Shown piece after piece: positions 35,921 through 44,226 of a stretch of 64,000 nt of DNA (its first letter is position 1; each line of letters opens with the position of its first letter). Position numbers and translations under genes: made by a program. The notes under the pieces were generated by a model. The model was given only the letters and a program-made list of their open reading frames with translations. It searched no databases and had not been told where the DNA came from. The stretch comes from Nostoc sp. MG11. GTDB taxonomy: Bacteria > Cyanobacteriota > Cyanobacteriia > Cyanobacteriales > Nostocaceae. The DNA lies in contig NZ_JACXXN010000005.1 in assembly GCF_014904695.1 (NCBI RefSeq), positions 1 through 64,000 on the forward strand, read 5' to 3'.

Positions 35921-38122
35921 ATGTCAAATAGCCCAGGGTTGTATATTCTACTAGTTAGTGTTCACGGTTTAATTCGCGGTAACAATTTAGAATTAGGACG
36001 AGATGCTGACACCGGCGGACAAACGAAATATGTGCTAGAACTCGCTCAAGCCTTAGCCGCAAATCCACAAGTAGAGCGTGTAGACCTAGTAACCCGTTTA
36101 GTTAACGATCCAAAAGTTAGTCCTGACTACGCCCAACCTCTAGAAATTCTTTCTGACAAAGCTAGAATTATTCGCCTTAATTGCGGCCCGCGTCGCTATC
36201 TCCGCAAGGAAGTTTTGTGGCCACATTTAGATAACTTTGCAGACGAGTTACTCAAGCACCTACGCCAAATTGGAAAATTACCCCATATAATTCATACCCA
36301 TTACGCCGATGCTGGATATGTGGGTTGTCGGGTTGCTGGTTGGTTAGGCATACCACTTGTGCATACTGGTCACTCTCTCGGACGTGTGAAACAACAACGA
36401 CTGTTAGAACACGGAACCAAATCGGAAACTATTGAAAATAATTTTCATATTAGTACCCGAATAGAAGCCGAAGAAACTACGCTGGCGAGTGCATCATTGA
36501 TCATTGCCAGTACTCATCAAGAAGTGACGCAGCAGTACGGTATTTACGACCACTATCAGCCAGAACGCATGGTTGTTATTCCTCCTGGGGTAGCCTTAGA
36601 ACGCTTCTACCCAGTCCCAAAAAATTGGCAGGAACCACCCATCTATGAGCAATTAAAAAGATTTCTCATAGACCCTCAAAAGCCAATTATTATGGCGCTT
36701 TCTCGTGCAGCGATGCGTAAAAATGTTGGCACTCTTGTTAAAGCCTATGGCGAAGATTCACAGTTGCGTCACTTGGCTAACTTAGTCCTCGTGCTAGGAA
36801 ACCGAGATGACATCACCACGATGGAATCAGGCCCGCGCCAGGTACTTACAGAAATCTTCCAGCTGATAGATCGCTACGACCTTTATGGATACGTTGCTTA
36901 TCCCAAGCATCATAGCGCCGACGAGGTGCCTGAGTTATATCGATTGATGGCCAAAACACGGGGAGTTTTTATCAACCCGGCATTAACCGAGCCATTTGGT
37001 TTGACCTTAATTGAGGCTACAGCTTGTGGCGTGCCAATTATTGCCACATCAGATGGTGGGCCGCGAGATATCCTAGCGGCTTGTAATAATGGGATGCTAA
37101 TTGACCCTCTCAATATAAAACAGATCCAAGATGCTCTAAAAATAGCGCTAACTGATACAGAACAATGGCAACGTTGGTCTACTAATGGCTTGAATAGTGT
37201 GCAACAACATTTTTCTTGGGATAGTCATGTAGAGAAATATCTTGAACAGGTGTTGCAATTGCCGCAACGACGAGTCCAACCTCGACTCAGTCCCCTACCA
37301 AAAGCTCCAGCAGCCGACCTACCTGATTGGAATGTACCTGATAAAAACCGCTTACCAACCGCAGATCGTTTTCTCGTTTGCGAAATCGATAATACTCTAT
37401 TAGGCGACCAGGAAGCTCTGCAAAAATTAATCGAGCAACTGCGTAATAAAGGCAACAATATCGGTATGGGAATTGCTACTGGGAGAAACCTGCAAAGTTC
37501 TTTACAGATGTTAGAAGAATGGCGGTTCCCAATGCCAGATTTACTAATTGTTTCGACAGGTAGCGAAATCTACTACGGGCCTCAGATAGTCACAGATACG
37601 AACTGGCAAAGACACATTAGTTACCATTGGCAAGCTGACGCTGTTCGCAAAGCCATGGAGGAACTGCCTGGAGTGGCAATGCAACCCCCGGAAGTCCAAG
37701 GTAAGTTCAAACTTAGCTACTTTATTGATGAAACCAAATCAATCAGCTTTAAGGAAATCATGCGTCATCTGCGACGGCATCAACTCCACGTTAAAGGCAT
37801 ATACAGCCATAATATGTATCTTGACCTGTTACCAATCCGAGCTTCCAAAGGAGACGCCATTCGTTATTGTGCCTTGAAGTGGGGATTGCCAATCAAACGT
37901 TTTTTAGTGGCAGGTGCATCAGGTAATGATGAATCAATGCTGGCTGGGAATACGCTAGGTGTAGTTGTGAGCAACTACAGTCAAGAAATTGAAAAGTTAC
38001 GTAATTATCCACAAGTTTACTTTGCTCAAGGACAGTACGCATGGGGAATTTTGGAAGCACTAGATCGCTATGACTTTTTTGGTACTCTATCTCACACAGA
38101 ATCGGAAATGATAGCAGTGTAA
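35921..38122 (+). CDS. Sucrose-phosphate synthase with degenerate HAD domain
   Basis: A 733-residue fusion. Residues 1-450 form a GT4 glucosyltransferase: YILLVSVHGLIRGNNLELGRDADTGGQTKYV, HTHYADAGYVG, HTGHSLGRVKQQRLL, and ALTEPFGLTLIEATACGVPII (nucleotide-sugar binding Glu-x7-Glu). It joins UDP- or ADP-glucose to fructose 6-phosphate to make sucrose 6-phosphate. Residues 480-720 are a sucrose-phosphatase-type HAD domain, but the nucleophile is Glu488 (CEIDNTLLGD) rather than Asp and motif IV is GASGNDE with Ala666 in place of Asp. The phosphatase is therefore likely inactive. Convergent with topA, only 8 bp apart. Confidence 0.94.
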   Translation: MSNSPGLYILLVSVHGLIRGNNLELGRDADTGGQTKYVLELAQALAANPQVERVDLVTRLVNDPKVSPDYAQPLEILSDKARIIRLNCGPRRYLRKEVLWPHLDNFADELLKHLRQIGKLPHIIHTHYADAGYVGCRVAGWLGIPLVHTGHSLGRVKQQRLLEHGTKSETIENNFHISTRIEAEETTLASASLIIASTHQEVTQQYGIYDHYQPERMVVIPPGVALERFYPVPKNWQEPPIYEQLKRFLIDPQKPIIMALSRAAMRKNVGTLVKAYGEDSQLRHLANLVLVLGNRDDITTMESGPRQVLTEIFQLIDRYDLYGYVAYPKHHSADEVPELYRLMAKTRGVFINPALTEPFGLTLIEATACGVPIIATSDGGPRDILAACNNGMLIDPLNIKQIQDALKIALTDTEQWQRWSTNGLNSVQQHFSWDSHVEKYLEQVLQLPQRRVQPRLSPLPKAPAADLPDWNVPDKNRLPTADRFLVCEIDNTLLGDQEALQKLIEQLRNKGNNIGMGIATGRNLQSSLQMLEEWRFPMPDLLIVSTGSEIYYGPQIVTDTNWQRHISYHWQADAVRKAMEELPGVAMQPPEVQGKFKLSYFIDETKSISFKEIMRHLRRHQLHVKGIYSHNMYLDLLPIRASKGDAIRYCALKWGLPIKRFLVAGASGNDESMLAGNTLGVVVSNYSQEIEKLRNYPQVYFAQGQYAWGILEALDRYDFFGTLSHTESEMIAV

Positions 38123-38130
38123 AAAAATTT

Positions 38131-40293
38131 TCACTTTAACTCGCCAAACTTGGGACTCCACCAGCCTTTCGCTGTAGTGAAATAAACTGCATCTTGATGC
38201 TTTCGGTCATTCCGGGACTGAGGATCAGAACACCGGAGCATTGTTTTGCTCTGTCCTTCTTTGGCGTAGCTATACTCCTCCAAGGGTTTCTTACATACTG
38301 GACAGGGATATTTTGTGAGCTTGACTGGAAGCTTTTGAGGATTTTCACTCTTAGCTGCCTTAGATCGAGGTGGTTCCCAAGTTTTGTTGAGATCGCTCCA
38401 AAATAAGACAGTATCTTCACAGCCGCTAATACATTTGAGAAAGTATTTCTTTTTGACCTTAGTGCTGGGAATTTTGGCTAGAAAGTTGTTGCATTGTTGG
38501 CAGCGAGTCTTAGAAGTTTCATATTTGCGCTCTCCTACTGGTGAAGCTTTTTTGGGATCTGAGGAACTAATAACCACAGTCTTGGCTTTTGCTAAAGCTG
38601 GCGCAAAGTAATTTTGATTCCAATCTGTAAGGTAATGCTGCCAAGAGTGTTTTCCTTGGGCGATCGCATCTAGGGCATCCTCCATCTTGGCAGTAAATTC
38701 TGCCTCCAGCAAATCCGGTAATGCCTTGACCAAAAAAGCATCAACTTCTAACCCCAAAGTTGTTGGTTGTAAATGTTCTTTTGTTAACTGCACATAACCA
38801 CGATTTTTGAGAGTTGAGACAGTTGGTGCATAGGTACTAGGGCGACCAATTCCTTTACGTTCCATTAGCTGCACCAGTTTGGGTTCACTGTAACGGGGTG
38901 GTGGCTGTGTCTGTTTTTGCTCATGTCCGGCATTTTCCAGAGTGAGCGCCTGCCCTTGCTGCAAGGAAGGTAGAATCGTATCTTTACTGAGGTTATTCCA
39001 ATACCGAGCATAACCAAGAAACTCTACCACTTGCCCACGAGCAAGCCACAGCAAAGAACCAGATTGAGTAATCACTTGAGTTTTACGCAGTTGAGCAGCA
39101 CGACACTGAGAAGCAACTGCCCGTTTCCAAATCATGACGTATAAATTAAATTCCGAAGCCGAAAGTTCCTCTCGCAATTCGGCTGAAGGACGAAATACAT
39201 CTGTGGGGCGAATCGCTTCGTGTGCTTCCTGCGCTGTTTTGGCACTGCGATGTTTAGCAACCTGCTGCGGTACATTTTGCGGATCATGCTGTTCCAACCA
39301 CTGTTTGACACTGGCACAAAACTCTGGACTCAGCATTACTGAGTCTGTCCGCATATATGTAATTAATCCTGCCTCATACAGCTTTTGGGCTAAAAGCATG
39401 GTTTGATCTGGAGCAAATCTCAGCTTTGAACCGGCTGCTTGTTGAAGAGTGGAGGTGGTAAAAGGTGGAGGTGGTTGGCGAGGAACAACTTTTCCTTCAA
39501 CCTGAATTACTTGATGAGGATAGCGCCGTGCTTCCTCAACTAAGCGTGTTGCTTCTGCTGCCGAAAGAATCCGTTTGGACTCTGGTGCATCCTTGCTATT
39601 ACTCGCTGCATCATCATGAGCTTCTACTTCTTGCTCCGGTGCATCTGAGCGAGTATTTACCGTTCCTTTGTAAAAAGCACGGAACCCCAGAGCGTAATCT
39701 ACCCAAACACTCCAGTAGTCTTGAGGGACAAAAGTCAAAATCTCTGTTTCTCGCTGACAAATTAGGTGTAATGTTGCACTTTGAACTCTTCCAACACTTT
39801 TAGCCCCGTTGTTTAGCGCCCAGACTAGGGGGCTTCCTTTGTACCCAACCAACTTGTCCAGACAATCTCGGCACAATCCCGCACCTACCAAGTTGAGGTC
39901 AAGCTTTCTCGGATTGGCGATCGCTCCTCGAACCGCTGATGCGGTAATTTCAGTATAGATAACTCGTTTGGGTTCTCTTAAACCCAGCACCTCTTTAAGA
40001 TGCCAAGCGATGGTTTCTCCTTCCCGATCTGGGTCGGTTGCTAATACAACCTCATCAACCTGCTTGGTAACTGCCTTTAGTTGCTGAATCGTTTCCTTGG
40101 CTCGTTGATCACGAGGGACATAATTGCATCGTATACTCCTGCCATCCATAGTGAAGCCTAATGAAGACTCACCCTCATCACTGAGTTCTCGGATGTGTCC
40201 ACAACTGGCACGCACAATCCACTCTGAACCCAGAATTTGACTGAGCTTTTTGACTTTACCAGGAGATTCAACGACTAAAAGGCGTTTCGGCAT
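38131..40293 (-). CDS. topA: Type IA DNA topoisomerase, atypical
   Basis: A 720-residue enzyme. The TOPRIM domain has VVESPGKVKKLSQIL and ATDPDREGETIAWHL; the active Tyr is about residue 313 in ITYMRTDS. The usual QQARRxLDRLVGYK..SPLLW block reads AGLCRDCLDKLVGYKGSPLVW, and the protein ends with two Cys-rich patches (CQQCNNFL..CISGC and CPVC..MLRC). Substitutions in normally invariant Gln/Ala/Arg positions suggest a second, specialised topoisomerase rather than the main TopA. The symbol is by family. Its long A/T leader is shared with the 40641 remnant. Confidence 0.82.
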   Translation of the reverse strand: MPKRLLVVESPGKVKKLSQILGSEWIVRASCGHIRELSDEGESSLGFTMDGRSIRCNYVPRDQRAKETIQQLKAVTKQVDEVVLATDPDREGETIAWHLKEVLGLREPKRVIYTEITASAVRGAIANPRKLDLNLVGAGLCRDCLDKLVGYKGSPLVWALNNGAKSVGRVQSATLHLICQRETEILTFVPQDYWSVWVDYALGFRAFYKGTVNTRSDAPEQEVEAHDDAASNSKDAPESKRILSAAEATRLVEEARRYPHQVIQVEGKVVPRQPPPPFTTSTLQQAAGSKLRFAPDQTMLLAQKLYEAGLITYMRTDSVMLSPEFCASVKQWLEQHDPQNVPQQVAKHRSAKTAQEAHEAIRPTDVFRPSAELREELSASEFNLYVMIWKRAVASQCRAAQLRKTQVITQSGSLLWLARGQVVEFLGYARYWNNLSKDTILPSLQQGQALTLENAGHEQKQTQPPPRYSEPKLVQLMERKGIGRPSTYAPTVSTLKNRGYVQLTKEHLQPTTLGLEVDAFLVKALPDLLEAEFTAKMEDALDAIAQGKHSWQHYLTDWNQNYFAPALAKAKTVVISSSDPKKASPVGERKYETSKTRCQQCNNFLAKIPSTKVKKKYFLKCISGCEDTVLFWSDLNKTWEPPRSKAAKSENPQKLPVKLTKYPCPVCKKPLEEYSYAKEGQSKTMLRCSDPQSRNDRKHQDAVYFTTAKGWWSPKFGELK

Positions 40294-40640
40294 AGCACCT
40301 GCTTTTTGGGATGTTAGATAAAAGTAGGTAATTAACTATTTATAGTACACTTTAGTATTTATGTACTACAAAAAACACGTTTTTATGACCTAGAATACCG
40401 ATTCAGTATTCAAGATAGGGGCGAGAAAAACCGATTATTTCGTAGAGACGTTGCAATGCAACGTCTCTACAGTCAATGAGAATTGGTCGTTTTACCGAAA
40501 ATAAATCGGGTTTTTGCAATTACTGAATCGATGCTCTAGGATAAGAAAAAAATATCCGAATTCCCAGGTTAATACTGTAATATTTAAAACTTAGTATTCG
40601 ATTTTTAAACTTACCATGCAATAGACATCTATGAGCAAAA
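40294..40640. other. Leader of topA-type gene with dispersed repeat
   Basis: About 350 bp between topA and a histidine-kinase fragment. It holds the palindrome at 40442-40470. Promoters of the minus-strand topoisomerase are expected near 40300-40400. No ORF seen. Confidence 0.5.
40442..40470. repeat. Small dispersed palindrome, intergenic copy
   Basis: Arms GTAGAGACGTTGCA and TGCAACGTCTCTAC are perfect 14-nt complements around one A. It is the same family as the copy inside comM (1354-1381), whose arms differ after the first 11 bases. Confidence 0.88.
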
Positions 40641-40916
40641 GTGTTTATTAATATTGTCCGTAATGCGTGCGAGGCAGTTACAGCTGGAGATGTCGTCAAG
40701 TTGCAAGTAAATGGCTCTCTAGCAGATCAAGTCTCCATTCATGTCAACAATGGCGGAGAACCTATTCCCGCAGAAGTTCTTGCTAAGCTTTCACAGCCGT
40801 TTTTCTCTACCAAACCTTGTGGCACTGGACTAGGACTTGCTATTACCAAACGCATGGCGTTGCTGAATCCAGGTATGAATCTATCTCACGCAGAGACGCA
40901 GAGGCGCAGAGAGTAA
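40641..40916 (+). pseudogene. Histidine kinase C-terminal fragment
   Basis: The reading (V)FINIVRNACEAVTAGD carries an N-box (NIVRNACEA), and later GGEPIPAEVLAKLSQPFFSTKPCGTGLGLAITKRM the G1/F/G2 boxes of a HATPase_c domain. The DHp and sensor parts that should precede it are missing, and after residue 76 the reading runs into a CTCACGCAGAGACGCAGAGG-type repeat (40885-40913). So both ends are lost. A short ATP-binding stub is not expected to function. Confidence 0.7.
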
Positions 40917-41027
40917 GAGTTTAAGATGTTAAGTTTTTAAATTTCATACTTCAATTCAGCAATGCCATTTTATTTAATGTTTACTTGAACACTGCTAATA
41001 TATTTCACTATGCCGGAAGGGAAAGAA

Positions 41028-41930
41028 ATGGCGCAAGGGAAAATATTGCTGAAACCTGGCACTTTGTGGACAAGTGTTAAAGAGCGAACTAAACATGCTT
41101 TGCAATGCGGAGCACTGCTGTCAATACCAACAGAGTTTGAATTTGTAGAACAGGATGAAGTACGCTTTTTGGTGCGAATTTTATCCAATCTTGCTCGTAA
41201 GGATGCAGCTAAGCAGAAACAGAAAAAACAAACTGTTTCCTCTGGCAAAGACTTCAATCCATTTCTTCCCTACGAGGAGGATTTGTTTGTTGCGGATATT
41301 TCCGATACTCATGTATGTATTTTAAATAAATTTAATGTTGTTGAATATCACTTACTAATTATTACTCGTGTCTTTGAGGAACAGGAAAGCTTACTCACGG
41401 TAGAGGATTTTGTAGCTATGTTGGCGTGTTTGGCTGATTTCGATGGTTTAGCATTTTACAATAGTGGCAAAATTGCAGGTGCTAGTCAGCGACACAAGCA
41501 CTTACAAATTGTACCTTTACCACTGACACCATCAGGAGTGCAGATACCCATTGAACCGCTCTTAGCATCGGCAAATCAGGACTTGATCGCAACTATACCA
41601 GTATTTCCTTTTGTACACGCTTTTGCAACTATAAACCCCCATTGGGTAAAGTCTCCGTTAACAACGGCTGAGGCAACTTTGGAGTGTTATCACAAGTTAT
41701 TACGTGCTGTGGGTTTAGATGCAGTTGATGGCAAATCTGGTGCTTACAATCTTTTAGTGACGAGAGAATGGATGTTGATTGTACCGCGATCGCAAGAGCA
41801 TTTCCTGTCTATATCTGTTAATTCATTAGGATTTGCGGGTGCTTTGCTAGTACGAAATGAGCAACAAATGCAGATTCTCAAAGACCAAGGGCCAATGACT
41901 ATACTCAAGAATGTTGCTTTCTCAACTTAA
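41028..41930 (+). CDS. Ap4A phosphorylase (ATP adenylyltransferase)
   Basis: About 300 residues of the HIT-superfamily diadenosine tetraphosphate phosphorylase type. Typical are NPFLPYEEDLFVADIS, NVVEYHLLIITRVFEEQ, and ASQRHKHLQIVPLPL, the HxHxQ triad-like catalytic motif with its conserved histidine. It splits Ap4A with phosphate to ADP and ATP, or runs in reverse. An ATG at 41010 exists, but the one at 41028 starts MAQGKILLKPGTLW, which is more typical. Stand-alone gene. Confidence 0.87.
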   Translation: MAQGKILLKPGTLWTSVKERTKHALQCGALLSIPTEFEFVEQDEVRFLVRILSNLARKDAAKQKQKKQTVSSGKDFNPFLPYEEDLFVADISDTHVCILNKFNVVEYHLLIITRVFEEQESLLTVEDFVAMLACLADFDGLAFYNSGKIAGASQRHKHLQIVPLPLTPSGVQIPIEPLLASANQDLIATIPVFPFVHAFATINPHWVKSPLTTAEATLECYHKLLRAVGLDAVDGKSGAYNLLVTREWMLIVPRSQEHFLSISVNSLGFAGALLVRNEQQMQILKDQGPMTILKNVAFST

Positions 41931-41961
41931 TAGGCGATGCTGTTGGTTTAGATATTGTATT

Positions 41962-41986
41962 ACCACAAAGACACTAAGACACTAAG
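41962..41986 (+). repeat. Direct repeat, left copy, beside GxxExxY fragment
   Basis: ACCACAAAGACACTAAGACA followed by CTAAG; 22 of 25 bases match the right copy at 42194-42218. It brackets the GxxExxY remnant. Confidence 0.7.
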
Positions 41987-41989
41987 AAT

Positions 41990-42187
41990 TTAAAGAATCA
42001 GGCGTTGAATGCCGTCTTTGATGAGAGGAACATTGAAGTTGATTAGTAGACCAAGACGATAACCAGAGAGCTTCAGATATGTCAAAAGCTGGGCTTTGTG
42101 AACTGGAATGAGTGCTTCTACAGCTTTAAGTTCCACAACCACAGATTGCTCAACTAGCAAATCCAGCCGAAAGCCACCATATAAAGT
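41990..42187 (-). pseudogene. 3' fragment of a GxxExxY gene
   Basis: The reading [20 protein letters not shown] then [40 protein letters not shown] matches the C-terminal half of the intact GxxExxY protein at 50208 ([40 protein letters not shown]). The N-terminal half, with the GxxExxY motif, is absent. It lies between two direct repeats, the right one abutting the recN stop codon. Confidence 0.8.
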
Positions 42188-42193
42188 ATTAAA

Positions 42194-42218
42194 ACCACGA
42201 AGACACGAAGACACAAAG
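42194..42218 (+). repeat. Direct repeat, right copy, flush with recN stop
   Basis: ACCACGAAGACACGAAGACA followed by CAAAG. Its last base is directly followed by the complement of the recN stop codon (42219-42221). Confidence 0.7.
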
Positions 42219-43967
42219 TTAACTTTCCTCTTGGCGACGGTGGTTAGCAGCTTGTAATAACAGAGATTCGGCAAAAGCGATCGCATCTGTTGCAGATTTA
42301 CCACCAGCTAACTGCGCTAGTTCTTCCCGGCGAGTGGTTAAATTATCTAAAGTAGTGACTCGCACAACGGTACGCTGTTCACCGTTACCATTGTTAGCTT
42401 TTTTACCCTTACTTTGATTGATAGTTTGCTTATCCACACGGAAATGACGGTCTGCCATTGCAGCAACTAAGGGCTGGTGGGTAACACATAATACTTGATT
42501 GCGCTGACTCAGTTGATGTAATTTTTCGGCGATCGCCTGGGCTACTCGTCCCGAAACCCCGACATCAATTTCATCAAATACCATTGTCCCAGCAGTACTG
42601 GCTTGAGAAAAACAAGCTTTCAGTGCTAGTAAAAAGCGGCTCATTTCACCACCAGAAGCAATTTCTGTCAAAGGTTGTAGCGGTTCTCCGGGGTTAGGAC
42701 TAAATATAAAAGTAATTTTGTCTGCTCCTGTAGCAGTTGGAGAAGTAGGCAGAATCTCTACTTGAAACTGTACCTTTTCCATCGCTAGGGGTTTGAGTTC
42801 GGACAGCAATCGTGATTCTAAATTAGCAGCAGCTTGACGACGTAATTGAGTTAACTGATCGCTGGCTTGGGTAAGTTTTTCAAAACACGCCTTTTCTTGC
42901 TGTTCCAAATTTTCGATAGATTGTTCACTATCGTTTAGTTCCGCTAATTCTGCTTGGATTCTTTGGTAGTAGGCGATCGCTTCTGTAAGAGTTGGGCCAT
43001 ACTTGCGGCAAATTTGTTTTAATTCCTGAATTCTTTCTTCTACTTCCTCCAATCGCTGAGGATCGGCTTCTAAATCTTCTCCATAAGCATTAATCTGTCT
43101 TCCCACTTCCATCACCGCAGTTTGAGCGTCTCTCACCAAATCCAACAGCGGTTGCAGTTGAGCATCGTACTCCACCATGTCATTTAATGTAACTTCGCTG
43201 TCACCTAACAAATCAGCTGCGGCTGGAGTTTCATGATCATTTTGATACAAAGCCTGGTAAACTTTGTAACTCATCTGTTGCAAATCAACGACATGATTCA
43301 GGCGTTCCCGTTCTTGCGCCAATTGTTCCAATTCATTAGGTTCGCTGAGGTTCGCGGCTGCCAATTCTTGAACTTGATAGGTGAGTAAGTCGAATTGTTG
43401 TAAACGTTCTCGTTCTGATGTCCGGCGTTTTTCTAGTGCTAGATGGGCTTGTTGGTAAGAAGTGAAGCTAGTGGCTACCTTTTGGCGTTGCTGCATCGGG
43501 GCATTACCGCCATATAAGTCTAACCAGTCGCGGACTTGGGCTGATTGTCCCACTTGTACAGTTTGACCTTGGGCTGTGATTTCTACCAGGCGATCGCGTA
43601 GTCCACCCATAATCTGGCGATTTACCAACACACCATTTACCCGCGATCGACTGCGGATATTACTAGCGGTGGCTGTGATTTCCCGGCTGATAACTACGGA
43701 ATTCTCATCGAGCAAATCAATTTCCTGTTCGCTCAACCAAGCAGTTAAGGGGGGATTTGAGGTGAAGGTGGCTTCTACCATTGCCCGACTTGTCCCAGTA
43801 CGGATCACTCGACTGGAGACTTTACCGCCCAAAACAGCATCAATCGCATCTAGGATAATCGACTTTCCGGCGCCGGTTTCACCTGTCAATACATTTAATC
43901 CAGCGCCAAATTCTAATTCCAGTTGGTCAATCAGAGCAAAGTTTTCAATCCGTAGGCAAAGCAACAT
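42219..43967 (-). CDS. recN: DNA repair protein RecN
   Basis: A 582-residue SMC-like ATPase. It has Walker [24 protein letters not shown] near the N-terminus, long coiled-coil arms (about 170-390), the ABC-type signature [15 protein letters not shown], and Walker [21 protein letters not shown]. RecN holds DNA ends during double-strand break repair. ATG at 43967 gives [20 protein letters not shown], the conserved start; upstream codons are poor. The last codon is directly followed by a dispersed repeat and a GxxExxY fragment. Confidence 0.95.
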   Translation of the reverse strand: MLLCLRIENFALIDQLELEFGAGLNVLTGETGAGKSIILDAIDAVLGGKVSSRVIRTGTSRAMVEATFTSNPPLTAWLSEQEIDLLDENSVVISREITATASNIRSRSRVNGVLVNRQIMGGLRDRLVEITAQGQTVQVGQSAQVRDWLDLYGGNAPMQQRQKVATSFTSYQQAHLALEKRRTSERERLQQFDLLTYQVQELAAANLSEPNELEQLAQERERLNHVVDLQQMSYKVYQALYQNDHETPAAADLLGDSEVTLNDMVEYDAQLQPLLDLVRDAQTAVMEVGRQINAYGEDLEADPQRLEEVEERIQELKQICRKYGPTLTEAIAYYQRIQAELAELNDSEQSIENLEQQEKACFEKLTQASDQLTQLRRQAAANLESRLLSELKPLAMEKVQFQVEILPTSPTATGADKITFIFSPNPGEPLQPLTEIASGGEMSRFLLALKACFSQASTAGTMVFDEIDVGVSGRVAQAIAEKLHQLSQRNQVLCVTHQPLVAAMADRHFRVDKQTINQSKGKKANNGNGEQRTVVRVTTLDNLTTRREELAQLAGGKSATDAIAFAESLLLQAANHRRQEES

Positions 43968-44226
43968 CAAGCCTAATTCTCCGTGAGGGCAGATGCCGAA
44001 TACTTCTAACTTACAGGACAATAAGTATAATCTTTCATCAACTAGCAATACCTACTACTATTGGACTAATACATCCATTGATAAGTTTAGCAAACCTCTT
44101 GATATTGGGAGCTGGGAAGAGACAAGGTAGAGACTTGTTCAATGATTCCTCCTTGTCCCCAATCCCCAGTTCTTCATCATATTGTTACAATACTTAACAT
44201 GATCGTTCTGACCGGTGGCTTTCTTC

